DNA of 64,000 nt from Pseudomonadota bacterium (GTDB taxonomy: Bacteria; Myxococcota_A; Polyangia; GCA-2747355): NCBI GenBank assembly GCA_016711215.1, contig JADJTL010000001.1, positions 361,001 through 425,000 of the forward strand. The letters run 5' to 3'. The position numbers were made by a program, and so were the translations under genes. The notes beneath the pieces were generated by a model, which had not been told where the DNA came from, searched no databases, and was given only the letters and a program-made list of their open reading frames with translations. Positions within the stretch are counted from its first letter, which is position 1; every line of letters starts with the position of its first letter. Shown here in pieces: positions 39,453 through 53,360 of the stretch.

Positions 39453-40399
39453 ACGGTGATCGTCAGGACGCCCGCCGTCGCGTCGAGCTCCGCCCAGGCA
39501 CCCTGCGGCAGGGCAACGTTCTCGTCGCCATGACCCACCGCCGCCCCGCTGGCCACCGGCACGCCCAACGCGGCTAGGCGCTCGGCGACGACGGCCTCGC
39601 CGCGCAGCGGCTGCGCTCTGGTCCAGGTGCTGCCGCGGGTCGCGTCGCAACCGACGAGCTGCCCAATCACCACGCCGGCCGCGCGCTGCAGCTCGCCGCC
39701 GAGCAGGAGCTGCGTCAGCAGCCGGTCGACGCGGTAGGGCGCCTCATCGACCTCCTCCAGCAACAGGATGCGGCCCTCGAGCGGGGGAAAATAGGGCGTC
39801 CCGCAGAGGTGCCCCAGCACGGCGAGGTTGCCGGCGAAGAGCGGTCCGCCGACGCGCCCGGGCTTCAGGCAGCGCAGGCCCCGGAGGGTGATCTCCCTGA
39901 CCCGGCCCTCGACCAGCGCAAAGAGCGCTTCCTGCTGGTCCGGGGGCAGGCGCGCGAGCTGCGTGACCACCGGTCCGTGGATGCTGCGTACGCCCAGCCG
40001 AGCGGCCCAGGCGTGCAGGGTCGTGATGTCCGAGAAGCCGACGATGGGCAGTCCACGCCGGCGAAGGGCGGCCCCGTCGAGCCGCCCGAGCAGCCGCATC
40101 GAGCCGTAGCCGCCGCGAGCACAAAAAATCGCGGTGACCTCGGGGTGCTCCAATGCAGCGTTGATGGCGCGGGCCCGCGAATCGTCGGAGGCGGAAAGAT
40201 AAGGTAGCGTGCTGGACGCCTCGGCTGGCGCCGTGTCCGCGCCGCGCGCTTCGTAGGCCAGGATGATGCGGTAGCGGGCAGCCAGGATGGCCAGTCCCGC
40301 CGCGTAGGCCTCGGGCTGCACGCCTCCCGCGGGCGCGACCACGGCGACGCCGCGGCGGGCCCCGCCAGCATCCTCGACGCGGTCAAGCTTAAGCTCCAT
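39449..40399 (-). CDS. S66-family LD-carboxypeptidase (MccF/LdcA-like)
   Basis: 316 aa from the ATG at 40399. Catalytic Ser region FCARGGYGSMRLL (the GGYG[S/T] motif), LVGFSDITTLHAW-like, IHGPVVTQL, and a C-terminal ILLLEEVDEAPYRVDR with the Glu of the Ser-Glu-His triad; the His lies in VGHGDEN. In the family, this cleaves the L,D-bond of murein tetrapeptides in the cytoplasm during peptidoglycan recycling; MccF members cleave microcin-type acyl conjugates. Divergent from ruvX. Confidence 0.85.
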   Translation of the reverse strand: MELKLDRVEDAGGARRGVAVVAPAGGVQPEAYAAGLAILAARYRIILAYEARGADTAPAEASSTLPYLSASDDSRARAINAALEHPEVTAIFCARGGYGSMRLLGRLDGAALRRRGLPIVGFSDITTLHAWAARLGVRSIHGPVVTQLARLPPDQQEALFALVEGRVREITLRGLRCLKPGRVGGPLFAGNLAVLGHLCGTPYFPPLEGRILLLEEVDEAPYRVDRLLTQLLLGGELQRAAGVVIGQLVGCDATRGSTWTRAQPLRGEAVVAERLAALGVPVASGAAVGHGDENVALPQGAWAELDATAGVLTITV

Positions 40400-40601
40400 G
40401 CGGCAGGCTCCCGTGAAGGCCATCACGCGCAGACGCGCCGCGCGAGCGGTAATTCTGCCGCCGCAGCGGGTCGCCGCACAATGCCTCGTTTGGCGGCCGA
40501 TGCGGCTGGCCGACGCGGCGTGCTTCGGCTCGCCGCTGGGCGTTGACTGGGCGTCGGGGCGCTCGTTGACACCCGCGTGGCGGCGCTGGCAGAGTCGCGC
40601 C

Positions 40602-41072
40602 GTGCGCTGGCTGGCTCTAGATTGCGGCAGTCGCTCGATCGGGCTGGCGGTGGGGGACGACGCCAGCGGCGTTGCCGTGCCACTGCGAACGATCGAGCGG
40701 CGGGGAGGCGCCCACGATGTGGAGCGCCTGCTGGCGGTCTGCGCCGAGGTCGAGGCCGAGGGGCTCGTCTTAGGGCTGCCGCTTGAGCTCTCAGGCGCGG
40801 AGGGGCCCGCGGCGCGGCGGGTGCGCCAGCTCGGGGAGCGCGTCGCCGCGCGCTTCGCCGGTGCGGTGTGCTACTGGGACGAGCGCTTCACCACCGTCGA
40901 GGCCGAGCGGCTCCTGATCACCGCGGAGGTGCGCCGCCAGCGGCGCCGCAAGGTGATCGACCATGTCGCAGCGGCGTTGATCCTCCAGGGGTTCCTCGGC
41001 GGCCGCGACGCGGCCGCCTCGCCACAGCCGAAGGATCCGGCCCGAAGCTCGACGCCGAGGTCGAGTTCATGA
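40602..41072 (+). CDS. ruvX: Holliday-junction resolvase-like RuvX/YqgF
   Basis: 156 aa from the GTG at 40602, where the conserved fold begins (RWLALDCGSRSIGLAVGDD). Markers: VLGLPLELSGAEGPAAR, VCYWDERFTTVEAERLL with the second catalytic acid, and DHVAAALILQGFL at the end. An RNase H-fold nuclease, implicated in 16S rRNA 5'-end processing. The stop TGA overlaps the mltG ATG (ATGA), so it is translationally coupled. Confidence 0.9.
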   Translation: MRWLALDCGSRSIGLAVGDDASGVAVPLRTIERRGGAHDVERLLAVCAEVEAEGLVLGLPLELSGAEGPAARRVRQLGERVAARFAGAVCYWDERFTTVEAERLLITAEVRRQRRRKVIDHVAAALILQGFLGGRDAAASPQPKDPARSSTPRSSS

Positions 41073-42193
41073 GCCGGCGCGCGCGGCGCCGTGCGCTCGT
41101 CGTGGTTCTGCTGACCCTGGCGGCCGGCGGCGCCGGGCTCTGGGGGCTCGCCCACTATGCGCTGGGTTTCGCCGATCGGCCCGCCGCGCTGCCTGGCCGC
41201 AGCGTCGAGGTCGTGGTGGTCCCCGGCGCGCGCTTGCTCGCCGTCAGCCGTCTGCTCGACGAGCGAGGCCTCGTGCGCAGCGCCCTCGCGTTTCGCCTCT
41301 ACGCGAGCTACCGCGGCGTGACCGGCAGGATTCGCGCGGGCAAGTACCTTCTCAGCACCTCGCTGACCCCACGCGAGCTGCTGGCGCGTCTGGTCAAGGG
41401 CGTTCCAGCACCCACCGTAATGCTGACGATTCCCGAGGGCAGCAACCTGCTCGACGTTGCGCGCCATCTCTCGCGCGTGGGCGTGCTCGCCGAGCACGAG
41501 TTCCTCGCGGCTGCGCGCGATGCTCCTCTGATGCGACGGCTGGGGGTTCCCGGCGTCGGGGAGTCGGTCGAGGGCTTCCTCTTCCCCGATACCTACCGGC
41601 TGCGCACGCAATCCCGCGCGGAGGAGGTCGTGGGCGTGCTCGTGCGCCGCCACCAGCAGGTCTACCTCGCGCTGCAGCGCAAGCATGCCAAGCGGGTCTA
41701 TTGGCTGCGCCGCCGGCTGGGGTGGGGACCGCGCGAGATCGTCACGCTGGCCTCGATCATCGAGAAGGAGACTGGCCAGGCCGGCGAGCGTCCGCTGATC
41801 GCTGCGGTGTTCTTCAACCGCCTGCTGACGCCGCGCCTCACCGCTGGCCTGCTCCAGACGGACCCGACGATTATCTATGGCTGCACCGTGCCGCTGCGCC
41901 GCTCGGCGGCCTGCCAGAGCTTCGCCGGCCGGCTGCGACGGCTTCAGCTCGACGATCGCGAAAACGCCTACAATACCTACACGCGTGCCGGGTTGCCTCC
42001 CGGGCCGATCAGCAACCCAGGCCGGGCCGCGCTCGAAGCGGTGCTCCAGCCGGCCCGCTCGCGGGCCGTCTACTTCGTTTCCCGCAACGACGGGACCCAC
42101 GTCTTCTCCGCCACGCGGGCCGAGCACGAGCGGGCGGTCGAGCGCTACCAGCGCGGCGGCAAGGGCGCCCTCGGCGCGACCTCGGGCCTCTAG
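41069..42193 (+). CDS. mltG: Endolytic peptidoglycan transglycosylase MltG
   Basis: 374 aa. One N-terminal membrane helix (LVVVLLTLAAGGAGLWGLAHY). LysM-like subdomain (AGKYLLSTSLTPRELLARLVKG), TIPEGSNLLDVA, GFLFPDTYRL, and the YceG catalytic segment LASIIEKETGQAGE with the catalytic Glu, followed by LLQTDPTIIYG and NAYNTYTRAGLPPGPISNPG. Cleaves nascent glycan strands at the inner membrane. Couples to ruvX by ATGA and to the ABC ATPase by a one-base overlap. Confidence 0.95.
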   Translation: MSRRARRRALVVVLLTLAAGGAGLWGLAHYALGFADRPAALPGRSVEVVVVPGARLLAVSRLLDERGLVRSALAFRLYASYRGVTGRIRAGKYLLSTSLTPRELLARLVKGVPAPTVMLTIPEGSNLLDVARHLSRVGVLAEHEFLAAARDAPLMRRLGVPGVGESVEGFLFPDTYRLRTQSRAEEVVGVLVRRHQQVYLALQRKHAKRVYWLRRRLGWGPREIVTLASIIEKETGQAGERPLIAAVFFNRLLTPRLTAGLLQTDPTIIYGCTVPLRRSAACQSFAGRLRRLQLDDRENAYNTYTRAGLPPGPISNPGRAALEAVLQPARSRAVYFVSRNDGTHVFSATRAEHERAVERYQRGGKGALGATSGL

Positions 42194-42984
42194 TGCCGCC
42201 AGCGCCGGTCTCCGATCAGGCAGACGCCGTGCTCCTTGCCGCCGCCTTGCGCAAGCACTACTTCGCCTCGGCGGGACTGCCGGAGCTGCTGCGCGGTCGC
42301 TGGCGCGGCCGTCGCATCGCGGCCTTGCAGGGGGTCGACCTCGAGGTCCATCGCGGTGAGATCGTCGGTCTGCTCGGACCCAATGGCGCCGGCAAGTCGA
42401 CCCTGCTCAAGCTCGCGGCCGGCTTGTTGCTGCCGGACGAGGGCGTCCTCGAGCTGCTCGGGCGGCCCGTGGCGCGTCTCGGCGCTGCGCTGCGTCGCCA
42501 GGTCAGCTACGTCAGCGCGGATGAGCGCAGCTTCTCCTGGCGCATCAGTGGCCAGCAAAACCTCGAGTTCTTCGCCGTCTTGCACGGTCTGCGCGGAGCG
42601 GCCGCACGGACGCGCGTGCGCTCGGCGCTGGCCCGGGTGGAGCTCGAGGGCGATGCCGATCGCGCCGTGCGCGAATATTCGAGCGGCACCCGGCAGCGCC
42701 TCGCCTTCGCGCGCGCCCTGCTGGGCGATCCCGAGCTCTTCCTCTTCGACGAGCCGACGCGCGGGGTGGATCCGCGGCGCGCCAGCGAGTTGCGGCGCTT
42801 CGTGCGAGAGCGGCTGCTGCAGGGGCGGACCGCGGTGGTGGCCACGCACGATCTGACGGAGGTACGGGAGCTCTGTACCCGCGTCGTGATGATCGAGCAG
42901 GGTAGGATCGTAGGCGGTGGCGCGCCCGAGGAAGCGCCGCGGCTCTTGGGGGTGGGGAGCGGCGCGGGAGGGGTGGATCCATGA
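42193..42984 (+). CDS. ABC transporter ATP-binding protein (ABC-2 type)
   Basis: 263 aa from a GTG whose G is the last base of the mltG stop TAG. Walker A GPNGAGKST, Walker B LFLFDEPTRGVDP, signature REYSSGTRQRLAF, switch VATHDLTEV. It lacks strong membrane content and pairs with the permease frame starting at 42981 (ATGA overlap). Substrate unknown. Members of the CcmA/YadG-like exporter group. Confidence 0.9.
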   Translation: MPPAPVSDQADAVLLAAALRKHYFASAGLPELLRGRWRGRRIAALQGVDLEVHRGEIVGLLGPNGAGKSTLLKLAAGLLLPDEGVLELLGRPVARLGAALRRQVSYVSADERSFSWRISGQQNLEFFAVLHGLRGAAARTRVRSALARVELEGDADRAVREYSSGTRQRLAFARALLGDPELFLFDEPTRGVDPRRASELRRFVRERLLQGRTAVVATHDLTEVRELCTRVVMIEQGRIVGGGAPEEAPRLLGVGSGAGGVDP

Positions 42985-43726
42985 GCGGCAGCTCGCCGGT
43001 GGCGCGCGCGGGCGCGTGTACGCTGGGGCCGGTGGCCTGGGCGTTCATCCGTCGCGGCTGGCAGGAGGCTGTGTCCTATCGTTCGGCCTTCGTGCTGCGC
43101 CTGATCGGTCTCGCGACCACCTTGGCGGCGATGGTGTTCTTCTCCCGCTTCGTCGACGCTCAGGGGGTCGCGCTGCCGCCGCGCTACGGCCAAGGATACC
43201 TCGGCTTCGGGTTGGTCGGGTTGGTGCTGCTCAATCTCCAGCACGCGCTCGTGGCGGCCTACCCGACGACGATTCGCGCGGCGCAGCTTGCCGGCACCCT
43301 CGAGGCGATGCTGGCCACGCCGACCCCGAGCTGGGTCGTGCTGGTCTGCGCGCCCCTCTATGGGATTCTGGCGGCCTTCGGCGGCGCCGTCGCCACGCTC
43401 GGGGTCGGCGCCCTGCTGCTCGGGACGGGTCCCACCCGCGAGGGTTGGCCGTTGTTGGCCGTGGGGCTGATCGTGGCGCCGATGGCCTTCGCCGCGATCG
43501 GGTTCTTCGCCGCCACGTTGACGATGCTGCTGCGTCGCAGCGATCCGCTCAGTCTCTTTGTCGGCGGCGCCTCGGCGCTGGCCGGCGGCGTGTCGACGGG
43601 CGGGGCGCGCTGAGCGCGCTCTTGCGGCTCGCCCTCACCGCCGCGGTCGCCGCGCCGCTCGGGCTGGCGAGTTTTGTCTGGGCCGTGCGGCGGGCCCGTC
43701 GCGAGGGAAGCCTGAGCCACTACTGA
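42981..43726 (+). pseudogene. ABC-2 permease, frameshifted and with shortened TM5-TM6 loop
   Basis: ATG at 42981, overlapping the ATPase stop. Five membrane helices are readable: AFVLRLIGLATTLAAMVFFS, GYLGFGLVGLVLLNLQ, PLYGILAAFGGAVATLGVGA, LLAVGLIVAPMAFAAIGFFA and SLFVGGASALAGGV. The frame then stops at 43613, while a shifted frame continues as LSALLRLALTAAVAAPLG and LASFVWAVRRARREGSLSHY to 43726. That ending is characteristic of this permease family (last helix plus RRARREGSLxHY). Length is 2 modulo 3. Even after repair the usual extracellular loop of about 30-40 residues between helices 5 and 6 is missing, so a small deletion as well as a frameshift is indicated. Confidence 0.65.
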
Positions 43727-43897
43727 GGCAGGCCGTGCCGACACAGGCGGCCAATCAGGCAGACGTCCCGCTCTTCCGATGAGATTCCGCTTCATTGCTG
43801 CGCCGAATCTTGCGTGATACCCTACGTCAATGATCTGATCAGTGCCGCGCACCAGCGCAGAAGCAGTCGCCCGATCCAAGAAGGGGGCAGCGATCTC

Positions 43898-45979
<2,082 letters not shown>

Positions 45980-46008
45980 ACGCGCCTCGGCGCTGGCCGG
46001 AGTGATTC

Positions 46009-47118
46009 GTGACGCAGAAGATCGACCAGGACCACAGCCGCTTCCGGAAGATCGTCCGCGGTCGGATCAAGCAGAATCTGCGCAAATACATCAGTCAGGG
46101 CGAGCTGATCGGGCGCCAGGGCCAGCAATCGGTGACGATTCCGCTGCCGCAGATCAACACGCCGCGCTTCCGGCTCGGGGCCAAGCAACAGGGCGGCGTG
46201 GGTCAGGGGCAAGGTAACGTCGGCGACGGCCTCGCTCCCGGCGAGGGTGAGGGCGGCGCTGGCGCGGCCGGTGGGCAGCCCGGCGAGCACCTGATCGAGG
46301 TCGAGGTCAGCCTCGAGGAGCTGGCGAGCATCCTCGGCGAAGAGCTCGAGCTGCCGCGCATCGAGCCGCGAGGACGCGAACACATCGTCGCCGAGCGCTA
46401 TCGCTACACCTCGGTGCGACGGACAGGGCCCAACTCCCTGCGGCACTTCAAGCGCACCTTCAAGCAGGCCCTGCGGCGGCAGCTGGCGATGGGCACCTAC
46501 GACCTCGAGCGACCTTTGATCGTGCCGGTGCGCGACGACGTGCGCTATCGCTCGTGGCGCCGCGATCCGCTGCCCGAGACCAACGCCGTGATCATCTATA
46601 TGATGGATGTCTCAGGTTCGATGGGGGACGAGCAGAAGGAGATCGTGCGAATCGAGTCGTTCTGGATCGACACTTGGCTGCGGGCGCAGTATCGCGGCCT
46701 CGAGTCGCGCTACCTGATTCACGATGCCACGGCCAAGGAGGTCGACCGGGACACGTTCTTCCGTACGCGCGAGAGCGGCGGCACGATGATCTCGAGCGCC
46801 TACAAGCTCTGCGCGCAGATCATCGGGGAGGACTACAGTCCGAGCGAGTGGAACATCTACCCTTTTCACTTCTCGGACGGCGACAACTGGTCGGTCGACG
46901 ATACGGCGCTCTGCATGCGACTGCTCAGCGAGCAGATCGTCCCCGCCGTCAACGTCTTTTGCTATGGGCAGGTCGAGAGCCCCTACGGCAGCGGGCAGTT
47001 CCTCAAGGATCTGCGCCAGCGCTTCGACTTCGAGCGTGACGGCGTAATCGCTTCGGAGATCGCCAACCGAGAGGCGATCGTCGATTCGATCCGGACCTTC
47101 CTCGGCAAGGGGCACTAG
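46009..47118 (+). CDS. yeaH: YeaH/YhbH-family DUF444 protein
   Basis: 369 aa from a GTG at 46009, 29 bp after prkA. The N-terminal basic helical part (DHSRFRKIVRGRIKQNLRKY) is followed by a Gly/Gln-rich linker (residues about 60-90), then a vWA-like fold with MMDVSGSMGDEQKE (MIDAS DxSxS), FRTRESGGTMISSAYKL and YPFHFSDGDNWSVDD. Expected partner of PrkA and SpoVR, whose genes flank it. The stop is two bases before the spoVR start codon. Confidence 0.95.
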   Translation: MTQKIDQDHSRFRKIVRGRIKQNLRKYISQGELIGRQGQQSVTIPLPQINTPRFRLGAKQQGGVGQGQGNVGDGLAPGEGEGGAGAAGGQPGEHLIEVEVSLEELASILGEELELPRIEPRGREHIVAERYRYTSVRRTGPNSLRHFKRTFKQALRRQLAMGTYDLERPLIVPVRDDVRYRSWRRDPLPETNAVIIYMMDVSGSMGDEQKEIVRIESFWIDTWLRAQYRGLESRYLIHDATAKEVDRDTFFRTRESGGTMISSAYKLCAQIIGEDYSPSEWNIYPFHFSDGDNWSVDDTALCMRLLSEQIVPAVNVFCYGQVESPYGSGQFLKDLRQRFDFERDGVIASEIANREAIVDSIRTFLGKGH

Positions 47119-47119
47119 C

Positions 47120-48628
<1,509 letters not shown>

Positions 48629-48634
48629 GCGTCG

Positions 48635-50437
<1,803 letters not shown>

Positions 50438-50601
50438 CGGTTCCGCTCCCTGTCTAGGCGGGCGCCCAATGCGTCGGTTCTCGGGGGCTAATCGCGTCAT
50501 CATAGCGCACGATGGGGCCGTGCGAGCAGGACTCCGCGGGCCACCGATAACTTTGTCCGGCCCCCACAGCGGGCTAGCCTGCCGCAGGAGGCGCGTTGCC
50601 G

Positions 50602-53205
50602 ATGCGCAGCTCGAGGTCGTTGCCCTATCTGGCTCTGCTGCTCGTCGCCCTCGGTTCCGTGCCGAGCGCGCAGGCCAGCGCCGCCGCACCCCTTCGGCTC
50701 GGGCCGATGGTGGTGACCTCCAGCGCGTTGGGCGCGACGACGCTGCGCGTCCCCTGTAGCGCGACGCCTGCCTTCGCGATCTTCAAGCTCGAGGCGCCGC
50801 GTCGACTGGTGGTTGACGTCGCCAATGCCCAGCTCGCCGGTGCGCAACGCTGGACGGATGTCGGTAGCTGGGCGGTGTCACATGTGGCCGCGTCTGCGGT
50901 GGATCGCGGTCAGAGCTGGACAGGCGTGCGGCTGACGATCGGGCTGCGTCGGGAGGCGGCCACCCGCGTCCAGTTGGAGGGGCTCGACCTGCTCGTGCAG
51001 GTCCAGGCGCTCGAGCCTCCTCCCGCAGCGGAGGCAGGGGGCCGAGTAGCTGGGCCTGAGCCGGGTGTCGTCGCGCAGCAGCCGGCCGACACAACCTCCG
51101 ACCAGACGCGTCCCGCCCGGCGCACCTCGGGCGCTGCCCTGCGGGGCGGGTCCGCGCCGCCCCAGGCCTCAGAGGACCGGGAGGCGCACCGTGCAAACAC
51201 GGCGGTGGCTGCGCTGGAGAGCACCCGCGCGGAGGCCGAGGTCCTGCGCCAGCGCCTGGCCCTCGCCGAGGCGACGGCGGCCGAGATGGGCCAGGCCGTC
51301 GAGCAGCAGCGGGCGCTGAAGGCGACGGCCCTCGCGGCCCAGCAGACCACCGAGCGGCAGCGCGCGCAGCTCGAGCAGTTGGGCCGCGCCGGCGCGGAGG
51401 CCGCGCAGGCACGCCAACGAGCGGAGCAGCGCGCGGCGCAGCTCGACGAACGCTTGGCCGAGGCGCTGGCGGCCGTCGAGGCGTTGCGCAACGACGCCGC
51501 CGGCCAGCGCAGGCGTGAGACGCGCGGAACCGCGCGTCTGCGCGAGGACCAGCAGCGCGCGCGGGCCGAGCTCGAGGGACTGCGCCGCGAAGCGACAGCC
51601 GCGCGGGTGGAGAGCGTGCGCCTGCGCGCCGAGGCAGCGCGCCTGGTTGAGCTGGAACGGAAGAACGCTTCGCTCGCGTCGGAGGTGGGCGGCACGCGGG
51701 CCGAGTTGCAACAGGCGCGACAAGACGCGGCGCTGGCGCGGCGTCTTGTCGCGCAAACGCAGGCAGCCCAGGGCGCGGCGGTGGAGCGGGCCGCACGCGA
51801 GGTCCGTGCAGAGGAGGCGCAGCGGGTGCGCGCGTTGGCCGAGCGCCTGGCAGGCGTGGAGGGCGAGGCTGAGCGCGCACGGGGCGAGGCGGCGGCGGCG
51901 CGAGCGCGCATGGCCGAACAGCAGACCGCGATCGCGCAGGCGGCGCGCGAGGCCGAGACGCTGCGTGGAGCGCTAGCGCAGGCCCAGCGCGAACAGGCGG
52001 CCGGTCGACGTCTCGTTGCCGAGGCCGGGACCCTTCGGCGGCGTGCTGAGGATGCCGCCCAACGGGCCGCAGAGGTCGCCGCGGTGGCGGAGGGGGCTCG
52101 ACTGCAGGCGCTGCAGCAGGCCAAGCAGGCGGCGAGTGCGTCGCGCCAGGCAGAAAGCGCGGCTGCCGGTGGAGCTGCGGCCCTGGCCGCGCGAGAGCAC
52201 CGCACGGCGGGGGAGCTCGCCGCGGTAGCACGTCGTGCCGATCAGGACGCGGCCCGTGCCCAGCGCGAAGCCGAGCGGGCGCGTAGCGAAGAGGCGACCT
52301 CGACGCAGGCGCTGCGCGCGCAATTGGCAGCGCAGCTCGCGCGGGCCAAGGCGATGGAGCAGGCGGCGCAGCTCGCGCGCGAGCAAGTCGAGCGGGCGGG
52401 TGACGAGGCCGAGCGCGCCCGGGCAGATGCTGAACGCCAGCGTTTGAGCGCGCACCGCGCGCTGAGCGAGCTGGAGCAGGCACGCCGCAGCGAGCAACAG
52501 AGCCGCGGCGCGGCGCGGCGCGCCGAGCAGGATCGCGCGGTCGCGCGCGCCGAGCTGGTCGCCGCACGCCTGGCGTTGACCGAGGCGCGCCGCGTTCAGG
52601 GCGAGGCGGAGCAGGGCTTGGCCACTGCCCACGCCGAGCAGCAACAGGCGCTCGTGCGCCAGAAAGAGGCGAGCCAGCTTCGCGCCGAGGCCCAGCGGCT
52701 GGTGGACCGCGAGGCGAGGGCGCTCCCCGGCGGCGGCTCGCCGCTCGTGTCCGCATCAGCGCTTACCGCCGGCGTGAGGCCGGCTGCCCAAGCGGCGCCC
52801 CTGACGTCCGCGCCGGCTGAGCCAGGGCGGGTGAGCGCTGCGGCAGCGCCACGTACCCTTCCGGTGGTCCGGGTCCTGCCGCCGCCGGCGACGCCGCGTG
52901 CGCAGCTCCGCTTCGACCGAGTGCGCGGCGCGGAGCAGGTGTGGGTGCCCTTGGGTCGCCAGAACGTCTATCGCCTCGATAGCGACTGGGCGAAGAGCGT
53001 GGTGCTGCTCAGCGGCGCCGAGGGAGCAGGCCTGCCTGCCGAGGCGCGCCTCGTCAACGGGGAGGTGGTCTCGGCGATCACGACGGTCCCGCTGCGCGCG
53101 AGCGTCGTGCGCGTCGTGATCGAGCTGTCGCGTCCCGCCACGCCAACGGCGACCGTCGTCGACCAGGGCGGGGAGCGCTACCTGCGGATCAGCTTTCCGC
53201 TCTGA
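50602..53205 (+). CDS. Exported protein with N- and C-terminal AMIN-like domains and long coiled coil
   Basis: 867 aa from the ATG at 50602, with an earlier TTG at 50596. Signal peptide SLPYLALLLVALGSVPSAQA. An AMIN-like beta domain at about residues 30-140 (FKLEAPRRLVVDVANAQL), then roughly 500 residues of Ala/Arg/Glu/Gln-rich coiled coil with heptad character (RAEAERLVELERKNA-like runs), ending near residue 720. The C-terminal 110 residues form a second AMIN-like domain (QVWVPLGRQNVYRLDSD, VRVVIELSRP, GERYLRISFPL). AMIN domains direct envelope proteins to peptidoglycan or secretin complexes, so a cell-wall tether or structural role is plausible. Function not known. Confidence 0.65.
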   Translation: MRSSRSLPYLALLLVALGSVPSAQASAAAPLRLGPMVVTSSALGATTLRVPCSATPAFAIFKLEAPRRLVVDVANAQLAGAQRWTDVGSWAVSHVAASAVDRGQSWTGVRLTIGLRREAATRVQLEGLDLLVQVQALEPPPAAEAGGRVAGPEPGVVAQQPADTTSDQTRPARRTSGAALRGGSAPPQASEDREAHRANTAVAALESTRAEAEVLRQRLALAEATAAEMGQAVEQQRALKATALAAQQTTERQRAQLEQLGRAGAEAAQARQRAEQRAAQLDERLAEALAAVEALRNDAAGQRRRETRGTARLREDQQRARAELEGLRREATAARVESVRLRAEAARLVELERKNASLASEVGGTRAELQQARQDAALARRLVAQTQAAQGAAVERAAREVRAEEAQRVRALAERLAGVEGEAERARGEAAAARARMAEQQTAIAQAAREAETLRGALAQAQREQAAGRRLVAEAGTLRRRAEDAAQRAAEVAAVAEGARLQALQQAKQAASASRQAESAAAGGAAALAAREHRTAGELAAVARRADQDAARAQREAERARSEEATSTQALRAQLAAQLARAKAMEQAAQLAREQVERAGDEAERARADAERQRLSAHRALSELEQARRSEQQSRGAARRAEQDRAVARAELVAARLALTEARRVQGEAEQGLATAHAEQQQALVRQKEASQLRAEAQRLVDREARALPGGGSPLVSASALTAGVRPAAQAAPLTSAPAEPGRVSAAAAPRTLPVVRVLPPPATPRAQLRFDRVRGAEQVWVPLGRQNVYRLDSDWAKSVVLLSGAEGAGLPAEARLVNGEVVSAITTVPLRASVVRVVIELSRPATPTATVVDQGGERYLRISFPL

Positions 53206-53360
53206 GTCGCTCCCGCGATCGCGGAGGCGCGCGTGGCCGTGGATCCCCGGTGACCGCCACGCTATGATGCCGCACCATCGACGCAAGCCCTTCCGCGGAG
53301 ACCCGTGGACAGGAGACCCGTGTAGATCAGGGATGGAGGCGTCGCAGGTCGGGCACTACG

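Noticed and set aside
50783..52756. A 657-codon Arg/Pro/Ala-rich frame opposite the AMIN coiled-coil gene
   Set aside because: Low-complexity composition, no domain, and the plus-strand frame has a signal peptide and clear coiled coil.
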